From positions 157,788,666 through 157,852,665 of the forward strand of contig NC_045436.1 in the NCBI RefSeq assembly GCF_002776525.5: a DNA stretch of 64,000 nt, written 5' to 3'. The translations under genes were made by a program, and so were the position numbers. The notes beneath the pieces are model-generated. The model was given only the letters and a program-made list of their open reading frames with translations. It had not been told where the DNA came from and did no database searches. Position 1 is the stretch's first letter; every line of letters begins with the position of its first letter. Shown here piece by piece: positions 48,670 through 60,500 of this stretch. This DNA is from Piliocolobus tephrosceles. Lineage: Eukaryota > Chordata > Mammalia > Primates > Cercopithecidae.

Positions 48670-49357
48670 TTTAAACTGATTTGAAGCAACTAGAATTGTC
48701 CTATATTCTAAATAATCATAGATTTTAACTTTTTATTAATAATATGTGTTCTATTCTTGCTCATTTAAAGATTTTTTTTGACAGAGAAGAAAGAAGCAAA
48801 ATGAGTATGGGTAGCTTTGGTTTCAAAGAATGTCTGGCTTTAGCAGACTGATTTGCTTATCAGTGTTTTTTTTAACTATCTGTAATTATAATATGCAATT
48901 ACACTTAAAATAATTTAGGATATGTAACATCTATGCCATCACTTTAATGACCACACTAAAGTAATATATTTGCCTGCAATAGCCACTATTTAATCAACAA
49001 ATACTATCACACTTTTAATTATGTATTTGAAGAGTTTGTGTCTGAGTATAATTCAAAGTTAGGTTTCCTATGAGATTTTATTGCTGTTCTCAGTGTGTTT
49101 CTATTTAACACTAATATTTATTGTTTATTTAAAGCAGTATTTGCATTTGGGCTGAAATCCAAATTGAAAATTCCTTTCCCATCCATCCTGGGAAAATTTT
49201 GCTCAATTCGGAAAGATCTAATTATATCAAGCATAACATAAATATAAATAATATGAATATATTGAATTTTTCTTCTCACAATTAATGTGTACCTAAACAA
49301 AATTTTGAAAACATTTTAACTCATTGGAAAGAATAGGATTAAGGCAGTAGAGGGGCA
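48670..49357. other. Unassigned AT-rich DNA
   Basis: No gene or repeat recognised. Confidence 0.5.
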
Positions 49358-49511
49358 CAGTCCACCCTCTGCATCTGTGGATACTGCATCCATGACTTCA
49401 ACCAATCATGAATAGAAAATATTCAAAAAAATAAAATACACAACAATACAACAATAAAAATAATATGGATTCATCGTAACTACTCTTTACATAGCATGTA
49501 CATTGTGTCAG
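49358..49511 (+). mobile_element. MER2-type transposon, left half (split by HERV-L)
   Basis: Starts CAGTCCACCCTCTGCATCTG, the MER2 inverted terminal repeat, followed by ACTTCAACCAATCATGAATA and ATATTCAAAAAAATAAAAT, up to TACATTGTG. The other half is at 52583-52753. Confidence 0.85.
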
Positions 49512-49868
49512 TGTGATGGTTAATACTGAGTGTCAACTGGATTGATTGAAGGATGTGAAGTATTGATCACTGGGTGTGTCTGTGAGGATGTTGCCAAAAT
49601 GATTAACATTTCAATCAGTGGGCTTGGAAAGGCAAACCCACCCTTAGTCTCTTAGCCTACATCTTTCTCCCATGCTGAGTATTTGCTGCCCTCAAACATT
49701 GGACTCCACGTTCTTCAGATCTGGGACTTGAACTGGCTTCCTTGTTACTCAGCTTGCAGACAACCTATTGTGGGACCTTGTGATCGTGTGAGTTAATACT
49801 CCTTACTAAGCTCCCCTTTTTATGGACGTCTATCCTATTAGTTCTGTCCTTTAGACAACCCTAATATA
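49512..49868 (+). repeat. HERV-L 5' LTR (MLT2A-type)
   Basis: Starts TGTGATGGTTAATACTGAG and ends ACAACCCTAATATA. Shares GTGTGTCTGTGAGGATGTTG, CTTGCAGACAACCTATTGTG, GGGACCTTGTGATCGTG and GAGTTAATACTCCTTA with the 3' LTR. It is about 70-80 bp shorter than the 3' LTR, lacking the block around CTGGGTGGGCACAACTAATT and the following AGCTGCCATT region. Confidence 0.9.
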
Positions 49869-49873
49869 GATTT

Positions 49874-49889
49874 TGGTACCCAAAGTGGT
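49874..49889 (+). other. HERV-L primer-binding site (tRNA-Leu type)
   Basis: TGGTACCCAAAGTGGT lies a few bases after the 5' LTR and begins with TGG, as a sequence complementary to a tRNA 3' CCA end should. The family is named for its leucine-tRNA primer. Several mismatches have accumulated. Confidence 0.7.
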
Positions 49890-50760
49890 TCTAGAGGAAC
49901 AGAATATTAAGGATGAAGTTATTTCATTGGTTTTGGGGTTTCTGGAGTTGGATGGTTAATATTATTGACACCAAAATGCTAAGGACTCTATTTCTGATAG
50001 CATGGAGAACTCTGATAGTCTTTTGCAAGAACTGTTTAGAGAGTTATGCAAAACAAATACATTTGACACTCCTGATTCACCACTCGTGAGAGGCAAGGAT
50101 TTTAGTGACTCTATATGTAATACCTTGCCGTATGTGGAGATCCAAGGAACATAATGAAGTTGATTGGTTCCTCCTAGGTTCACTGGACAAAGTGATAAAA
50201 GAAAATGATGAACTCAGTGATTCTAACTCTCGACATCAGAAGCAGATACTGAGCCTCAAATCTGCTAAGATTTTCCTGAGTGAGAGTCTTATCTCCTGTA
50301 GAGAAAGAGTCGAAATTGTGCAAAAATCAGACACAAGCTCTTATCATGCGGGTGGCTGACCTGCAATAAAAGGTGCATGCACAGCCTCACTAGGGTCTAC
50401 TGTTAAAGTGAGGGCATTGATTGAAAAAGAATGGGACCCTGCAACTAGGAATGGGGATGTGTGGGAGGACCCTGATGAAGCTGGGGACTCTGAGCTTGTA
50501 AACCCTGATGAACCTGTTTTTTGCCAGAAGAAACAGCTTCCTCATCCCCAGTAGTGGCAACATCCCCTCCCTAACCCACACTGCCATCAGCCTTTCCACC
50601 TTTGTCTGGGGAGTTAAACTGTGTGCTGCCTGAGGCAACAGTGATGGCCTCCCCTGAGGCAGTTGCCAGGCAAGATAATGTTGATTCTTCTCAGGAGACG
50701 CTCTCAACACCCCTGTTTGCTTCTAGACCTACAACTAGGCTAAAGTCCTAGTGGGCTCCT
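49890..50760 (+). pseudogene. HERV-L gag remnant
   Basis: The longest open piece is 84 codons at 50105-50359. It includes KENDELSDSNSRHQKQILSL, rich in charged and heptad-like residues, which suggests a coiled coil. Flanking DNA keeps the order expected between the primer-binding site and pol, but it contains stops in every frame. Gag would form the particle shell; nothing here could encode it. The remainder up to 50760 includes Pro-rich DNA without a readable domain. Confidence 0.65.
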
Positions 50761-50904
50761 AGAGGTGAAGTTTAGGGTGTGACCCATGAGGGGGTGTGCT
50801 ACACTCAAAAAGAACTGCTTGTGTTTTCTAATCTATATAAGCAGAAATCTGGAGAATAGGCATAGAAATGGATATTAAGGGGGTGGGATAATGGTGGAAG
50901 TAAC

Positions 50905-51480
50905 ATAGAGTTGAATCAGGCTGAATTTATTGATTTGAGCCCACTAACAGAATGCCTTATCCATGCTCATGGTATTCCAAACAGCATTGCTTCTGACCAA
51001 GGCACTCATTTTACGGCTAAAGAAATGTGGCAGTGGACTCATGCTCATGGAATTCACTGGTCTTACCATGTTCCCCATCATCCTGAAGCATCTGGAATGA
51101 CAGAACAGTGGAATGGCCTTTTGAACTCACAATTACAACACCAACTAGGTGACAATACTTTGCAGGGGTGGGGCAAAGTTCTCTAGAAGGCCGTGTAGGC
51201 TCTGAATCAGCATCCAATATATGGTATTCTTTCTCCCATAGTCAGGATTCATGGATCCAGGAATCAAAGGGTGGAGGTGGAAGTGGCACCAATCACCATC
51301 ACCCCTAATGATCTATTAGAAAAATGTTTGCTTCCTATTCCCATTACATTATATTCTACTGGCCTAGAGGTCTTAGTTCCAGAGAGAGGAAGGCTGCCAC
51401 CAGGAGACACAACAATTCCATTAAACTGAAAGTTAAGATTGCCACCTAGACGCTTTTCCTCCTCCTACCTTTAAGTCAAC
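50905..51480 (+). pseudogene. HERV-L pol remnant, integrase part
   Basis: A 91-codon open stretch at 50911-51186 reads as retroviral integrase catalytic core. The SDQGTHF motif carries the second catalytic Asp, and HPEASGMTEQWNG carries the catalytic Glu at the usual spacing. The first Asp and the zinc-binding domain fall in the deleted part. A stop at 51184-51186 ends the frame; the integrase C-terminal region follows in decayed form to about 51480. Confidence 0.85.
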
Positions 51481-51760
51481 AGGCTAAGAAGAGAGTTACA
51501 GTGTTGGCTGGGGTGATTGACCCAGACTATCAAGATGAAATCAGACTACTACTCCACAATGGAGGTAAGGAAATGTATGTGTCGAACACAGGAGATCCCT
51601 TGGGGCATCTCTTAGTATCACCACGCCCTGTGTTTAAGGTCAGTGGGAAACTGCAACAGCTTAATCCAGGCAGGACCACAAATGACCCAGTCCCTTCAGG
51701 AATGAAGGATTGGGTCAGTTCATCAGGGGGGAAAAAAATGATATACTGAGGTGTTTGCTG
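51481..51760 (+). pseudogene. HERV-L pol remnant, C-terminal dUTPase domain
   Basis: An 82-codon open piece (51501-51749) begins with LAGVIDPDYQDEIRLLLHNG, resembling the beta-strand and motif region of trimeric dUTPases, and continues to a Pro/Ser-rich end. In ERVL elements a dUTPase domain is fused after integrase, which is unusual among retroviruses in general. Upstream it is separated from integrase by stops, and downstream it ends at TGA. Present as a fossil only. Confidence 0.8.
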
Positions 51761-52130
51761 AAGGCAAAGGGAATACAGAATGGGTAGTAAAAGAAGGTAG
51801 TCCTCAATACCAGTTACGTGACCAGTTACGTCACAAGGACTGTAATTGTTATGAGTATTTCCTCTTTCTTTTGTTAAAAACATGTCTGTACATGTGTACA
51901 TTTGTACAAATAAAATATCTTCATTTTATTTCTTTTTCCTTTATCATGTGACATAAGGTTTATTGACTTCATATGAGTATTTAAGTGTTGTTAACTTTAT
52001 GTAATAGCATTTCAACTGCGGATTGGTGCATTTCCCATTGTACAAAGAATAGTTGTATTACGTTATGCATTATTAAGATCTTATTATTGTCTTTGTTAGA
52101 AGATTATTCGGGAGATGTGTATGGGTTCAA

Positions 52131-52148
52131 GTTGACAAGGGGTGGGCT
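52131..52148 (+). other. HERV-L polypurine tract
   Basis: GACAAGGGGTGGGCTTG lies directly before the 3' LTR, where plus-strand DNA synthesis primes. Confidence 0.65.
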
Positions 52149-52582
52149 TGCCATGGTTAATACTGTCAACTTGATTGGATTTAAGGATGAAAAAGATTGA
52201 TCCTGGGTGTGTCTGTGAGGGTGTTGCCAAAGGAGGTTAACATTTGAGTCAGCGGGCTGGGAAAGGCAGACTCATCTTTAATCTGGGTGGGCACAACTAA
52301 TTAGCTGCCATTGTGACCAGAATAAAAGCAGACGGAAGAACGTGGAGAGATCACACTGGCTTAGGCTCCCAGCCTACATTTTCTCCTGTGCTAGATACTT
52401 CCTACTCTTGAACATCAGATTCCAAGTTCTTCAGCTTTGGGACTCCGACTGGCTTTCTTGCACCTCAGCTTGCAGGCAGCCTATTGTGGGACCTTGTGAT
52501 CATGCGAGTTAATACTCCTTAATAAACTCCCCTTTTTGTATACATCCATCCTATTAGTTCAGTCCCTCTAGAGAACACTAAT
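52149..52582 (+). repeat. HERV-L 3' LTR (MLT2A-type)
   Basis: Starts near TGCCATGGTTAATACTG and ends AGAGAACACTAATATA. It includes ATCCTGGGTGTGTCTGTGAG, AAAGGCAGACTCATC, AATAAAAGCAGACGGAAG (TATA/A-rich element) and AATACTCCTTAATAAACTCC (polyadenylation signal AATAAA at about 52521). More complete than the 5' LTR. Confidence 0.9.
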
Positions 52583-52753
52583 ATATATTAGGTATTTTAA
52601 TTAATCTAGAGGCAATTTAAATTATACCGAGGGAAGTGCTTAGGTTATATGCAAATACTACCTCATTCTATACAAGAGACTTGAGAATCTGTGAATTTTG
52701 GTATCTGCAGAGGACTCCGGAACATATCCCTCATGAATACCAAGGGATGATTG
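52583..52753 (+). mobile_element. MER2-type transposon, right half
   Basis: Continues the interrupted transposon: TATTAGGTATTTTAATTAAT, GGTTATATGCAAATACTACC, AGACTTGAGAATCTGTGAAT and ATACCAAGGGATGATTG, followed by TA. Together with 49358-49511 it makes one nearly complete element. Confidence 0.85.
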
Positions 52754-53081
52754 TACTTAATTCAGGCAATATATAGTAATAAGCAGTAGACCATTCTAGT
52801 AGGGATCATAACTTCTGGAGTTGGACAGCTTGGGTTAAGATGCTTTATCTACTACTATATATGTTACCTTGAGCAAATTACTTAGTGCCATTGGAGACAA
52901 AATTATGCATGATAGCTTTTTGATGAGCCTAAAGATTGTTTGTGAATTACATAGAAAACTGGATAGACAGAGATGGTAAAACTGATGAGCCAAAAATGAT
53001 AAAGTATTATTTTATTAATGGTATTTTAAAATGTCTATATTTTGCCAGTAATTTTAATTTTAAAAAGCTATTTGTTGACAG

Positions 53082-53472
53082 TGTATCAGTCCATTCTCAT
53101 GATGTTATAAAGATAATACCCAAGCCTGGGTAATTTATAAACAAGGGAGGTTTAATTGACTCACAGGTCTGCATGGCTGGAGATTCCTCAGGAGACTTAA
53201 AATCATAGTGGAAGGCCAAGGGGAAGCGAGGACCTTCTTCACATGGCAGCAGGAGAGAAAAGTGCTAGCAGAGGAAATGCCAGAGGCTTATAAAACCACC
53301 AGATCTAATGAGAACTCAACTCACTATCCTGAGTACAGCATGGGGGAAGCTGTCCCAGTGATCCAAGCACCTCGCTCTCTTGACACGTGGAGATTACAGG
53401 TCCCTCCCTCAATACATTGGGATTGCAATTGGAGTTGAGATTTGGGTGGGGACACAGAGTTAAACCATATTA
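53082..53472 (-). mobile_element. MST-type MaLR solo LTR, antisense
   Basis: Antisense landmarks: TGTATCAGTCCATTCTCATG, GGGTAATTTATAAACAAGG, TTTAATTGACTCACAGGTCT, CCTTCTTCACATGGCAGCAG, AAACCACCAGATCTAATGAG and GAGTTGAGATTTGGGTGGGG, ending AACCATATTA. Flanking 5-mers GACAG (53077-53081) and GACAC (53473-53477) are an imperfect target-site duplication. Confidence 0.88.
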
Positions 53473-53477
53473 GACAC

Positions 53478-55040
53478 CAAATTAAACATTAAAATTAGGT
53501 AATAATAATACGTATCTTGATTTAGAGTTGAATAAAACCAGAACAAAAAGGAATTATGACCCTCAACTAAAAATGCATTTATTGATGCTTCACAAATGCC
53601 ATAATTAATGAAAATTGCTAATGTATTTTAAGCACTTACTCTAGGCAAAGGTATAATAACAATTTAGCTCACCTCTAATACAGAAATTCTTTCTATGTAC
53701 ATCAAGAACCACACACTGGAAAATTATATCCTATGCCTGGCCAGTATGACTGACACCATAGCAGAAGTATTACTGATATTTAAACACAGACCTTTATATT
53801 CAAACATCCGTGCTTATAAACATTGTACACCATTGCCTATAATTGCAATGGAATCATTTCTTGAAATGTAGGGTTGAGGAGGTGATGGACTCCATAATAG
53901 TTGGGCAAGTATAACCAATGACTTCAAATAAAGATCATCTCAGCCAATTGAAATTTTAAAAATCAAAGAGAAAACTTGGAGCATACTAGGTCAAATCCTA
54001 TGCATTTCCTGGGCCAACATGCGTGGGTGAGAAAATGGAATGAAATACCATGTTAGAACCATCTTGGGTCACAATCCCCACCTTGTGTTCAGAAAAGTGT
54101 CAGCCAGATATTGGCAACCTTTACTAAAACTCTATAATTGAAGAATTATTTCTCCAAAGATGCCATTTCACTGTTCAGAACAGAATAAATAACTTGCATT
54201 TGCTAGCAGGGTTTCTCCTTGCCCATAGTACGTTTTAGGGTTAGAATATAGTGTCCCTCTCATAGAGAACAGTGTTAGATGGTATGGTTTGGGAAATCAA
54301 GCAAAAGATTAACTCTGAATACTCATTTTCCTTCTCAATTGGTTGCCCTCTAAGGTAGTCCTGTCTACTAGGAACATTATGAAACAGTAGAAGCAATGCT
54401 GGAAGTAATGGGAAACACCAGGTATAGAATTAAAGATACAGACTTTTTAAAAAAAGTATCTATTTAGGAATTTGGTAAAGCACTTCTCAAAAGACTTCTA
54501 GCTCCTGCTTCTTTTTTTTCTGCATGGAAAACACAACTCACAGATACTACTGTATATGCTTCTGGGAGCATGTAGCCGTCTCTCAAACTATTGTAGAGAA
54601 CTTCAATTGTGAAAGCAACATTGTATCAAAACACAATCCCCAAGGGTCATTGCTGGAGAACTTGTCAGTTTTAGTTTTACTCTGTATCCTGGTGGAACAG
54701 GATGGTTAATATAGCTATTTCTCAACCATAGTCGTGTGCTAGAGCAATTAAGAATATCTTACTCTATAGGTTGCTCATTCTTTTCAATCAATCCTTGTCA
54801 CTGCAGATTTCTGAGGACAATTAACATATAGCTGGGATTATCAGTTATGACTCTCCAACTCTGCTACCGGCAGACAGATTCTCTGGAGTCCTATGGTCTC
54901 CCCACTACCCTAAAGTTCCTAAAGGCTTCTAAATATTTGGGTTTAACAAGATTTGAAAATTAACTCTCTGACAAGCCGAATAGGTGACCAATGACAGCTA
55001 CTATTTCTTTGAATAGATTACATAGGCTTAACTTTCTTTA
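53478..55040. other. Unassigned DNA
   Basis: About 1.6 kb with no recognised gene or repeat; short frames only. Confidence 0.5.
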
Positions 55041-55058
55041 AGATTATTATGATTTCTG

Positions 55059-55353
55059 GGCCGGGCACGGTGGCTCACGCCTGTAATCTCAGCACTTTGG
55101 GAGGTCGAGACAGGCGGATCACGAGGTCAGAAGATCGAGATCTTCCTGGCTAACATGGTGAAACCCCGTGTCTACTAAAAATACAAAAAATTAGCCGGGT
55201 GCGGTGGCGGGCACCTATAGTCCCAGCTACTCGGGAGGCTGAGGCAGGAGAATGTCGTGAACCCGGGAGGCGGAGCTTGCAGTGAGCCAAGATCATGCCA
55301 TTGCACTCCAGCCTGGGTGACAGAGCAGGCTCCATCTCAAAAAAAAAAAAAAA
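55059..55353 (+). mobile_element. AluY, complete, with 18-bp TSD
   Basis: Starts GGCCGGGCACGGTGGCTCAC and ends in 16 A. Target-site duplications AGATTATTATGATTTCTG (55041-55058) and AGATTATCATGATTTCTG (55354-55371) differ at one base. Few changes from AluY, so a fairly recent insertion. Confidence 0.98.
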
Positions 55354-55371
55354 AGATTATCATGATTTCTG

Positions 55372-56702
55372 TATTCAACGTAGATTTTCTAGATAGACTT
55401 AGGACATTTTCTTACATAAAAAAAGATGAAAAATATCTTGGGATAGAAACTAACACACAGGATTGCATCTACATCTAACGTGTTTATCTGCTTATGAGAA
55501 GTTCTCTTGGGCTGGTGATGGGAGGTGGTGGTGATAAGGACTGTGATGCAAAATAATTTAGACACGAGAAATATTTGGATAAACTTTAAGCTCTGCTTAA
55601 AAGTGAGATGAATAGAAATCTCGCTGAACTACTCATTTTGAAACTAACTTTTTCTGTTGATATTTTCACTGTTATTTTCAACACTCAGGTAAATTAATTC
55701 AAATAACCCACTTCAGCAAATCGCCTTCTATTAATCACTAACAGCATCACCTAAATATTATAAGTATAACCAGGCCAGTTTTATTCTTAGCGTTCCTATA
55801 CCAACTGAAGGAGTCAGTATGAAAATGTATCAATCAGAGGCTCTCTTGGTCTCTACGGAAAATGATTCTGTAGTCTGCATGAGTTGCCCCCATTCTGAGA
55901 TTTTGTACAATAGCTTTGTGCTATCGTATCTTAAGAATAAGAGCGTTATTGTCAAGTTCATTATCTCAGCAGGGAATGTTTGTGATGATGAAACTGCCAA
56001 ACTTCATCAGGTTGTTCATGCTCTTTCCATTTTATTAATGTGACCCAATTCAGCCTCCCTCTGATGATAACTCGTTTTGATTTTAACTCACTTTAAAAAT
56101 GAGTCAATTTGATTTGTAAAACCTTGTTGATTTAAACTCATTTTAACATTTCCTGATGTAATATCTTGCATTTTAGCAGGAAAACATTGACTCATTTTTC
56201 TCTTGACTCAGCTATCTTAGGAGGAAAATGTGAGCAAGTAGAAAATTGACAAATATGAAAGTAGCACTAGTTCATTTTTACTTTTTCTTCCAGCAGTTAA
56301 CCTCTTCTGCAACGTATCACCCTTCTTAAAAGATACCCATTAATTCTCAAGTCACAATTCTGGCCTAATCCAAACTGAGATTTTAATCACCCTCTTAATT
56401 ACATGTTAACATCATGCCATCATGTCTGATTCCAGTAAAATAGTACAGTATGTAAGCTAAGAGTGAGATAATCCCTGTAGAACAGCCAGCTTTCATGAAA
56501 CATGAATTACACCATTCTATTTTTATGACATTGTTCTCTGCTAACATGTCCAGCTGCTACCTTGCTCCACTGTCATTTTGTCTTTTTTAAGATTTATTCC
56601 AATATCCTGTGACAAAGACAGAAAGAATGCTAGTGGCAATACCTTAGTAACAATTTTGAATATAATTCTAAAATGTGTAATACTGTTTGTAGATAACCCA
56701 TC

Positions 56703-56737
<35 letters not shown>

Positions 56738-57350
56738 CAATGCCTTCAGTTTTAAATTGCTCATTAGAAATTCAGAATGACATTTGTTGTATAAACAGCA
56801 CAGTTATTGATAGTTAAGCTTCCAGACTAGTCCAAACTATACCTAAACCGCTATCATATATTTGTAGTAAAAAACAAGAATAATTAGCAGTTTTGAAATA
56901 CTATTCAAAAGATTGAAAATAAAATTGATTGTTACTTTTTTCCTATATAGCTTTAAGACTCCTGGAAGAAAATTTAGTTCAACTACAGATAGGTGATGTG
57001 GCTGTTTAATGTGTACATCTATGCATACATACACAGATGTATGAACATTTTTGAAAGACAACTTCGAGACATTTAGGATTCTAGAGGCATAGCATATTGG
57101 AATTGGGCACCACCCTTCAGTCTTCTACATTTCTTGCCTTTTGTTTTGTTTTGTTTTGCCACAGCCAGTTTAACAGATCTCTCTATCAATAGTCTTAGTG
57201 CAATTCAGTTCTTAGTTCCCCAACCCAAATCAGTGGGATTTTGCATAAAGCACCATGGAGGGCCAGCCATGGCATTAAAGCTTCGGGTCGAAAACTCCTA
57301 ATTGCCTAATAAGTTCCAAGGGCCTGCTTCCTTTAGGATGGTCCCAGGAA
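55372..57350. other. Unassigned DNA
   Basis: No gene or repeat recognised except a 33-A run at 56704-56736 and a (TTTTG)n near 57139-57158. Confidence 0.5.
56704..56736 (+). repeat. Poly(A)33 run without a recognisable source element
   Basis: 33 consecutive A preceded by CCCATCC and followed by GCAATGCC. No SINE, LINE or recognisable mRNA sequence precedes it. Confidence 0.95.
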
Positions 57351-57365
57351 ATCCTATTGTATTTT

Positions 57366-57532
57366 TATTTTAATTTATTATTTTTTTATTTTTATTTATT
57401 TATTTTTTATTATACTTTAAGTTCTAGGGTACATGTGCACAACGTGCAGGTTTGTTACATATGTACACATGTGCCATGTTGGGGGAGGGATGGCATTGGG
57501 AGTTATACCTGATGTAGATGACGAATTGATGG
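57366..57532 (-). mobile_element. Very short twin-primed L1PA with 15-bp TSD
   Basis: 57366-57480 is an antisense L1PA 3' end: a T/A-rich tail, then ATTATACTTTAAGTTCTAGG and ACATATGTACACATGTGCC. 57481-57532 is sense L1PA 3' UTR (GGGGGAGGGATGGCATTGGG and ATACCTGATGTAGATGACG). Perfect duplications ATCCTATTGTATTTT at 57351-57365 and 57533-57547 bracket it. The insert is only about 167 bp including its tail. Confidence 0.93.
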
Positions 57533-57547
57533 ATCCTATTGTATTTT

Positions 57548-60500
57548 AAACAACTCATCTCCCCATCCATTGTGTTATCTTCGTTCATGCTGCAAAACTC
57601 TGCCAAAAATTCTAGTAAGCATTCCTTCCTAATCCAAAGCAAGAGATTTGATTTCAGCATTTGGACATTTGGTGGGAATATGTAGAGACTCTGTTCCTCC
57701 TTTAATGGATCCCCTGATGCCAAACACCACAGAGTTGTGAAGATTGCTCAAGACCTCTCTCATGTTTCATTCTGCCCACTGCTGTATTTTCCAGCCATTT
57801 AAACTTGGACATTCAGTTGCTCACCATTTCCCTGAAATCATGATTTATTAATGCAAGAGCATATTAGCACTGCAAATAGAACCTTTTTTTCTGATGTTAT
57901 CTCCAGCTTAATAATTCTACTGCATTTCCTGCCCAGCAGATTGATTATGTACTATGTTCTATCTGTTCACCAATATTTTATAGCTAAAGTAAACCTATCA
58001 TGCAAAGCTGATTCACTACAACTAAATATATTTAGCATAGAACTTAAATATTCTACTCCATGGCATATATCTTTGAAACCATACTGGCACAATGGTATCT
58101 CTTTTTGGAGACTATTTCAGAGTCAACTCTATCTTTAATCATCCTGCTAGTATGCCCATCTTTAAAGTATCCTATCTATGCACATCAGTTCATTTATCAA
58201 AGTTTATTTCTTAAAGGATTCCCCTAGGTACAAACAGTTATCTATGAGATTATGTATAATTAGGTCTTAATTTTAGCATTTGCTGGCCATGAGAATTTGT
58301 GTAAATTATTTAATCTTCACAACTACTGATAAGATTGGCATTAATGTTTTATTTAAAAGATAAGAGAACTCAAACTCATGATTCTTTCCAAAATGATTTA
58401 TGTGAAAAATCTTTAACAGTCTTTTACATAAGGAGAATATAATAAGCATGTAGTCCTTAAGTAATAGTTAATCTGTTTACTCAACTGACCAAGGGTTTTG
58501 TTTGAGTGCCTGTGTGTGAGTATCTGCTCTGGTTTATAATTTTTGACCACAGATTCCCTTAAAATTCTCTCTTCAGAAAAATGCATGTATTCAAACACAT
58601 TAATTGGCAAGATGTTAAATTGATTTTAATAGCCAAATTTCTAGGGATTTGATTGTATCTGAGATTTTAGTTCTAGCAAAGCAAAACTTTCAAAACTTAG
58701 AAACACGACAAAAAAAGCAAAGCAAAACTTTCAAAACTTAGAAACACGACATAATTATTACCTTATAATGATTAACTTTAAAGTTAGTGTTACCTTATTT
58801 AGCTTAATTTAATTTTGTCTTGTTTTTAGCTATAACTTGACCATTGATGCAAAAAGCAAGATGTCCCCAAATCAGATCTCTGCAAATATGGTGAACAATT
58901 AACTATATGCCCCAAATTTCTCAACATCAGGATTGCTTCTGATGCATGCAAGCCTCAAGTCTGGAGACATATTTCCTGACAATGATTATTATCTTCTTTT
59001 AGAGTCTGTGCACTGCTTATCTGCACAAAGTAAAACAACTTTCAAACAAGCCAAATCAACATTCTTGCTTTATTTTCAAACCGGAAGCACTTCCATGTCT
59101 GTTCTACTTGATATATGCATGAAATTGCATAACTGTTTGACAATGATTCAGAGAGTTTTGGAGACATCAGGAAGAAAACGTGAGACAGTCTGTTGGAACA
59201 AGAATCACATTCCCTCATAGAGGGCCAGAAAGCTCCAGATGAACAATCCAGTGGTAAGACGTTAATACTCTGAGGCTTTCTACTTCAATTTTAATTTTAT
59301 TATATATTTTTTTAAAATAGAGGTAAATTTTGTCTAGTCTTATTCTTCCTCTGCAAACAGGCAAAGAATAAATTCATATTATCTTCTACTTTATCACATT
59401 GCACTTGAATTTGGCTCTCATATTTTCCAAACTAAGGAGCCCATTTTCTTCATTATTTTTGTGTAACATGGCTTACCAATTTCTAATTGTTTTTGTCTTA
59501 CCTTTGGCTTGAAAATGCAGCTTACAAATTTATACCAAAGTGAGTTAAGCATATTTTTCTATGTATTATCTGAATATAGCAACCTCTAAATGAGGATTTC
59601 AATTTGTTGTTTTTTATTTAGTCTTCATCAAATTCAGGAGAATTATTTGCTTTCTTCAGTAGCAGTGGTTCACTAAGGCAATTAAATGATTATTAACTAA
59701 GAAGACCTGAATTCTTAGATGGTATATTATAATTTCTAGAGAAGAGTAGTTCTTCTGACTGACATGAACCCCAATATTGAGTTGTGTTGCAAATCACAGT
59801 AGAAAGCATTATTTTAGAAATTTAGTTTTACTAGTACTGTTTCAATTATTCATATGTTTTAATATCCAGCCTTATATTTGACTATAATAATTTGGAGTAT
59901 TTTTTACATGAAAACCTAGGACACTACAGTTTTATTTAAGGACTATTAACTCCTTTAAATAAGTATGTAATGTTATATTTAATCCCACTACATTCCAGTG
60001 TTATAAATTTCCTCAATTTTCTACCTGACCACAGAACTTTAAATTCCAGTTTTATATTTCCCTAATTTATATATTTTTTAAATTTAGGTTCTTTTCCTAT
60101 GTAGTTAACTTGTCATCTCTATAGTTGTAGCTATTTTTTGTAGCATATTCTACCAGTAGTTATATGAATTCATTATTTAAATTTACTTTTATAAGGAAGT
60201 GAGTTTCATAGTCACTATTATTCCCATGGCAATATTTTACAAACATAATTCGAAAACCACTCAATTAGCAAAGAGAAACATGGATAATGCATAATTAAAT
60301 AAAATATGATAATCAGTTTACATGAAGTTTTACAATGAATTATGATCCTGAAAAAAAATTCCAAGTAGTAAAAGTTGACCAGATAAACGAGCTTTATTTA
60401 TTCTCTGATATTAACATTTTTACAAATACCTTAAAGTTGTTTGGCTAGCATTTATTCACTAAAGTAATATAATTTCAAATATGCACCCTAGTAAACAGAA

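Larger units (their letters stand above)
49512..52582 (+). mobile_element. HERV-L provirus, internally deleted (MLT2A-type LTRs)
   Basis: A sense provirus of about 3.1 kb with both LTRs, a primer-binding site, parts of gag and pol, and a polypurine tract. Complete HERV-L is about twice as long; protease, reverse transcriptase and RNase H appear to be missing between about 50760 and 50905. HERV-L lacks an env gene, and none is seen here. Open stretches are short and separated by stops, so the copy is non-coding. It lies inside a MER2 transposon and is therefore younger than it. Confidence 0.9.

Noticed and set aside
58933..59220. 95-codon frame followed by a GTAAG-like splice donor near 59252
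   Set aside because: The frame ends before the donor, there is no matching acceptor or protein similarity, and GTAAG occurs by chance often.
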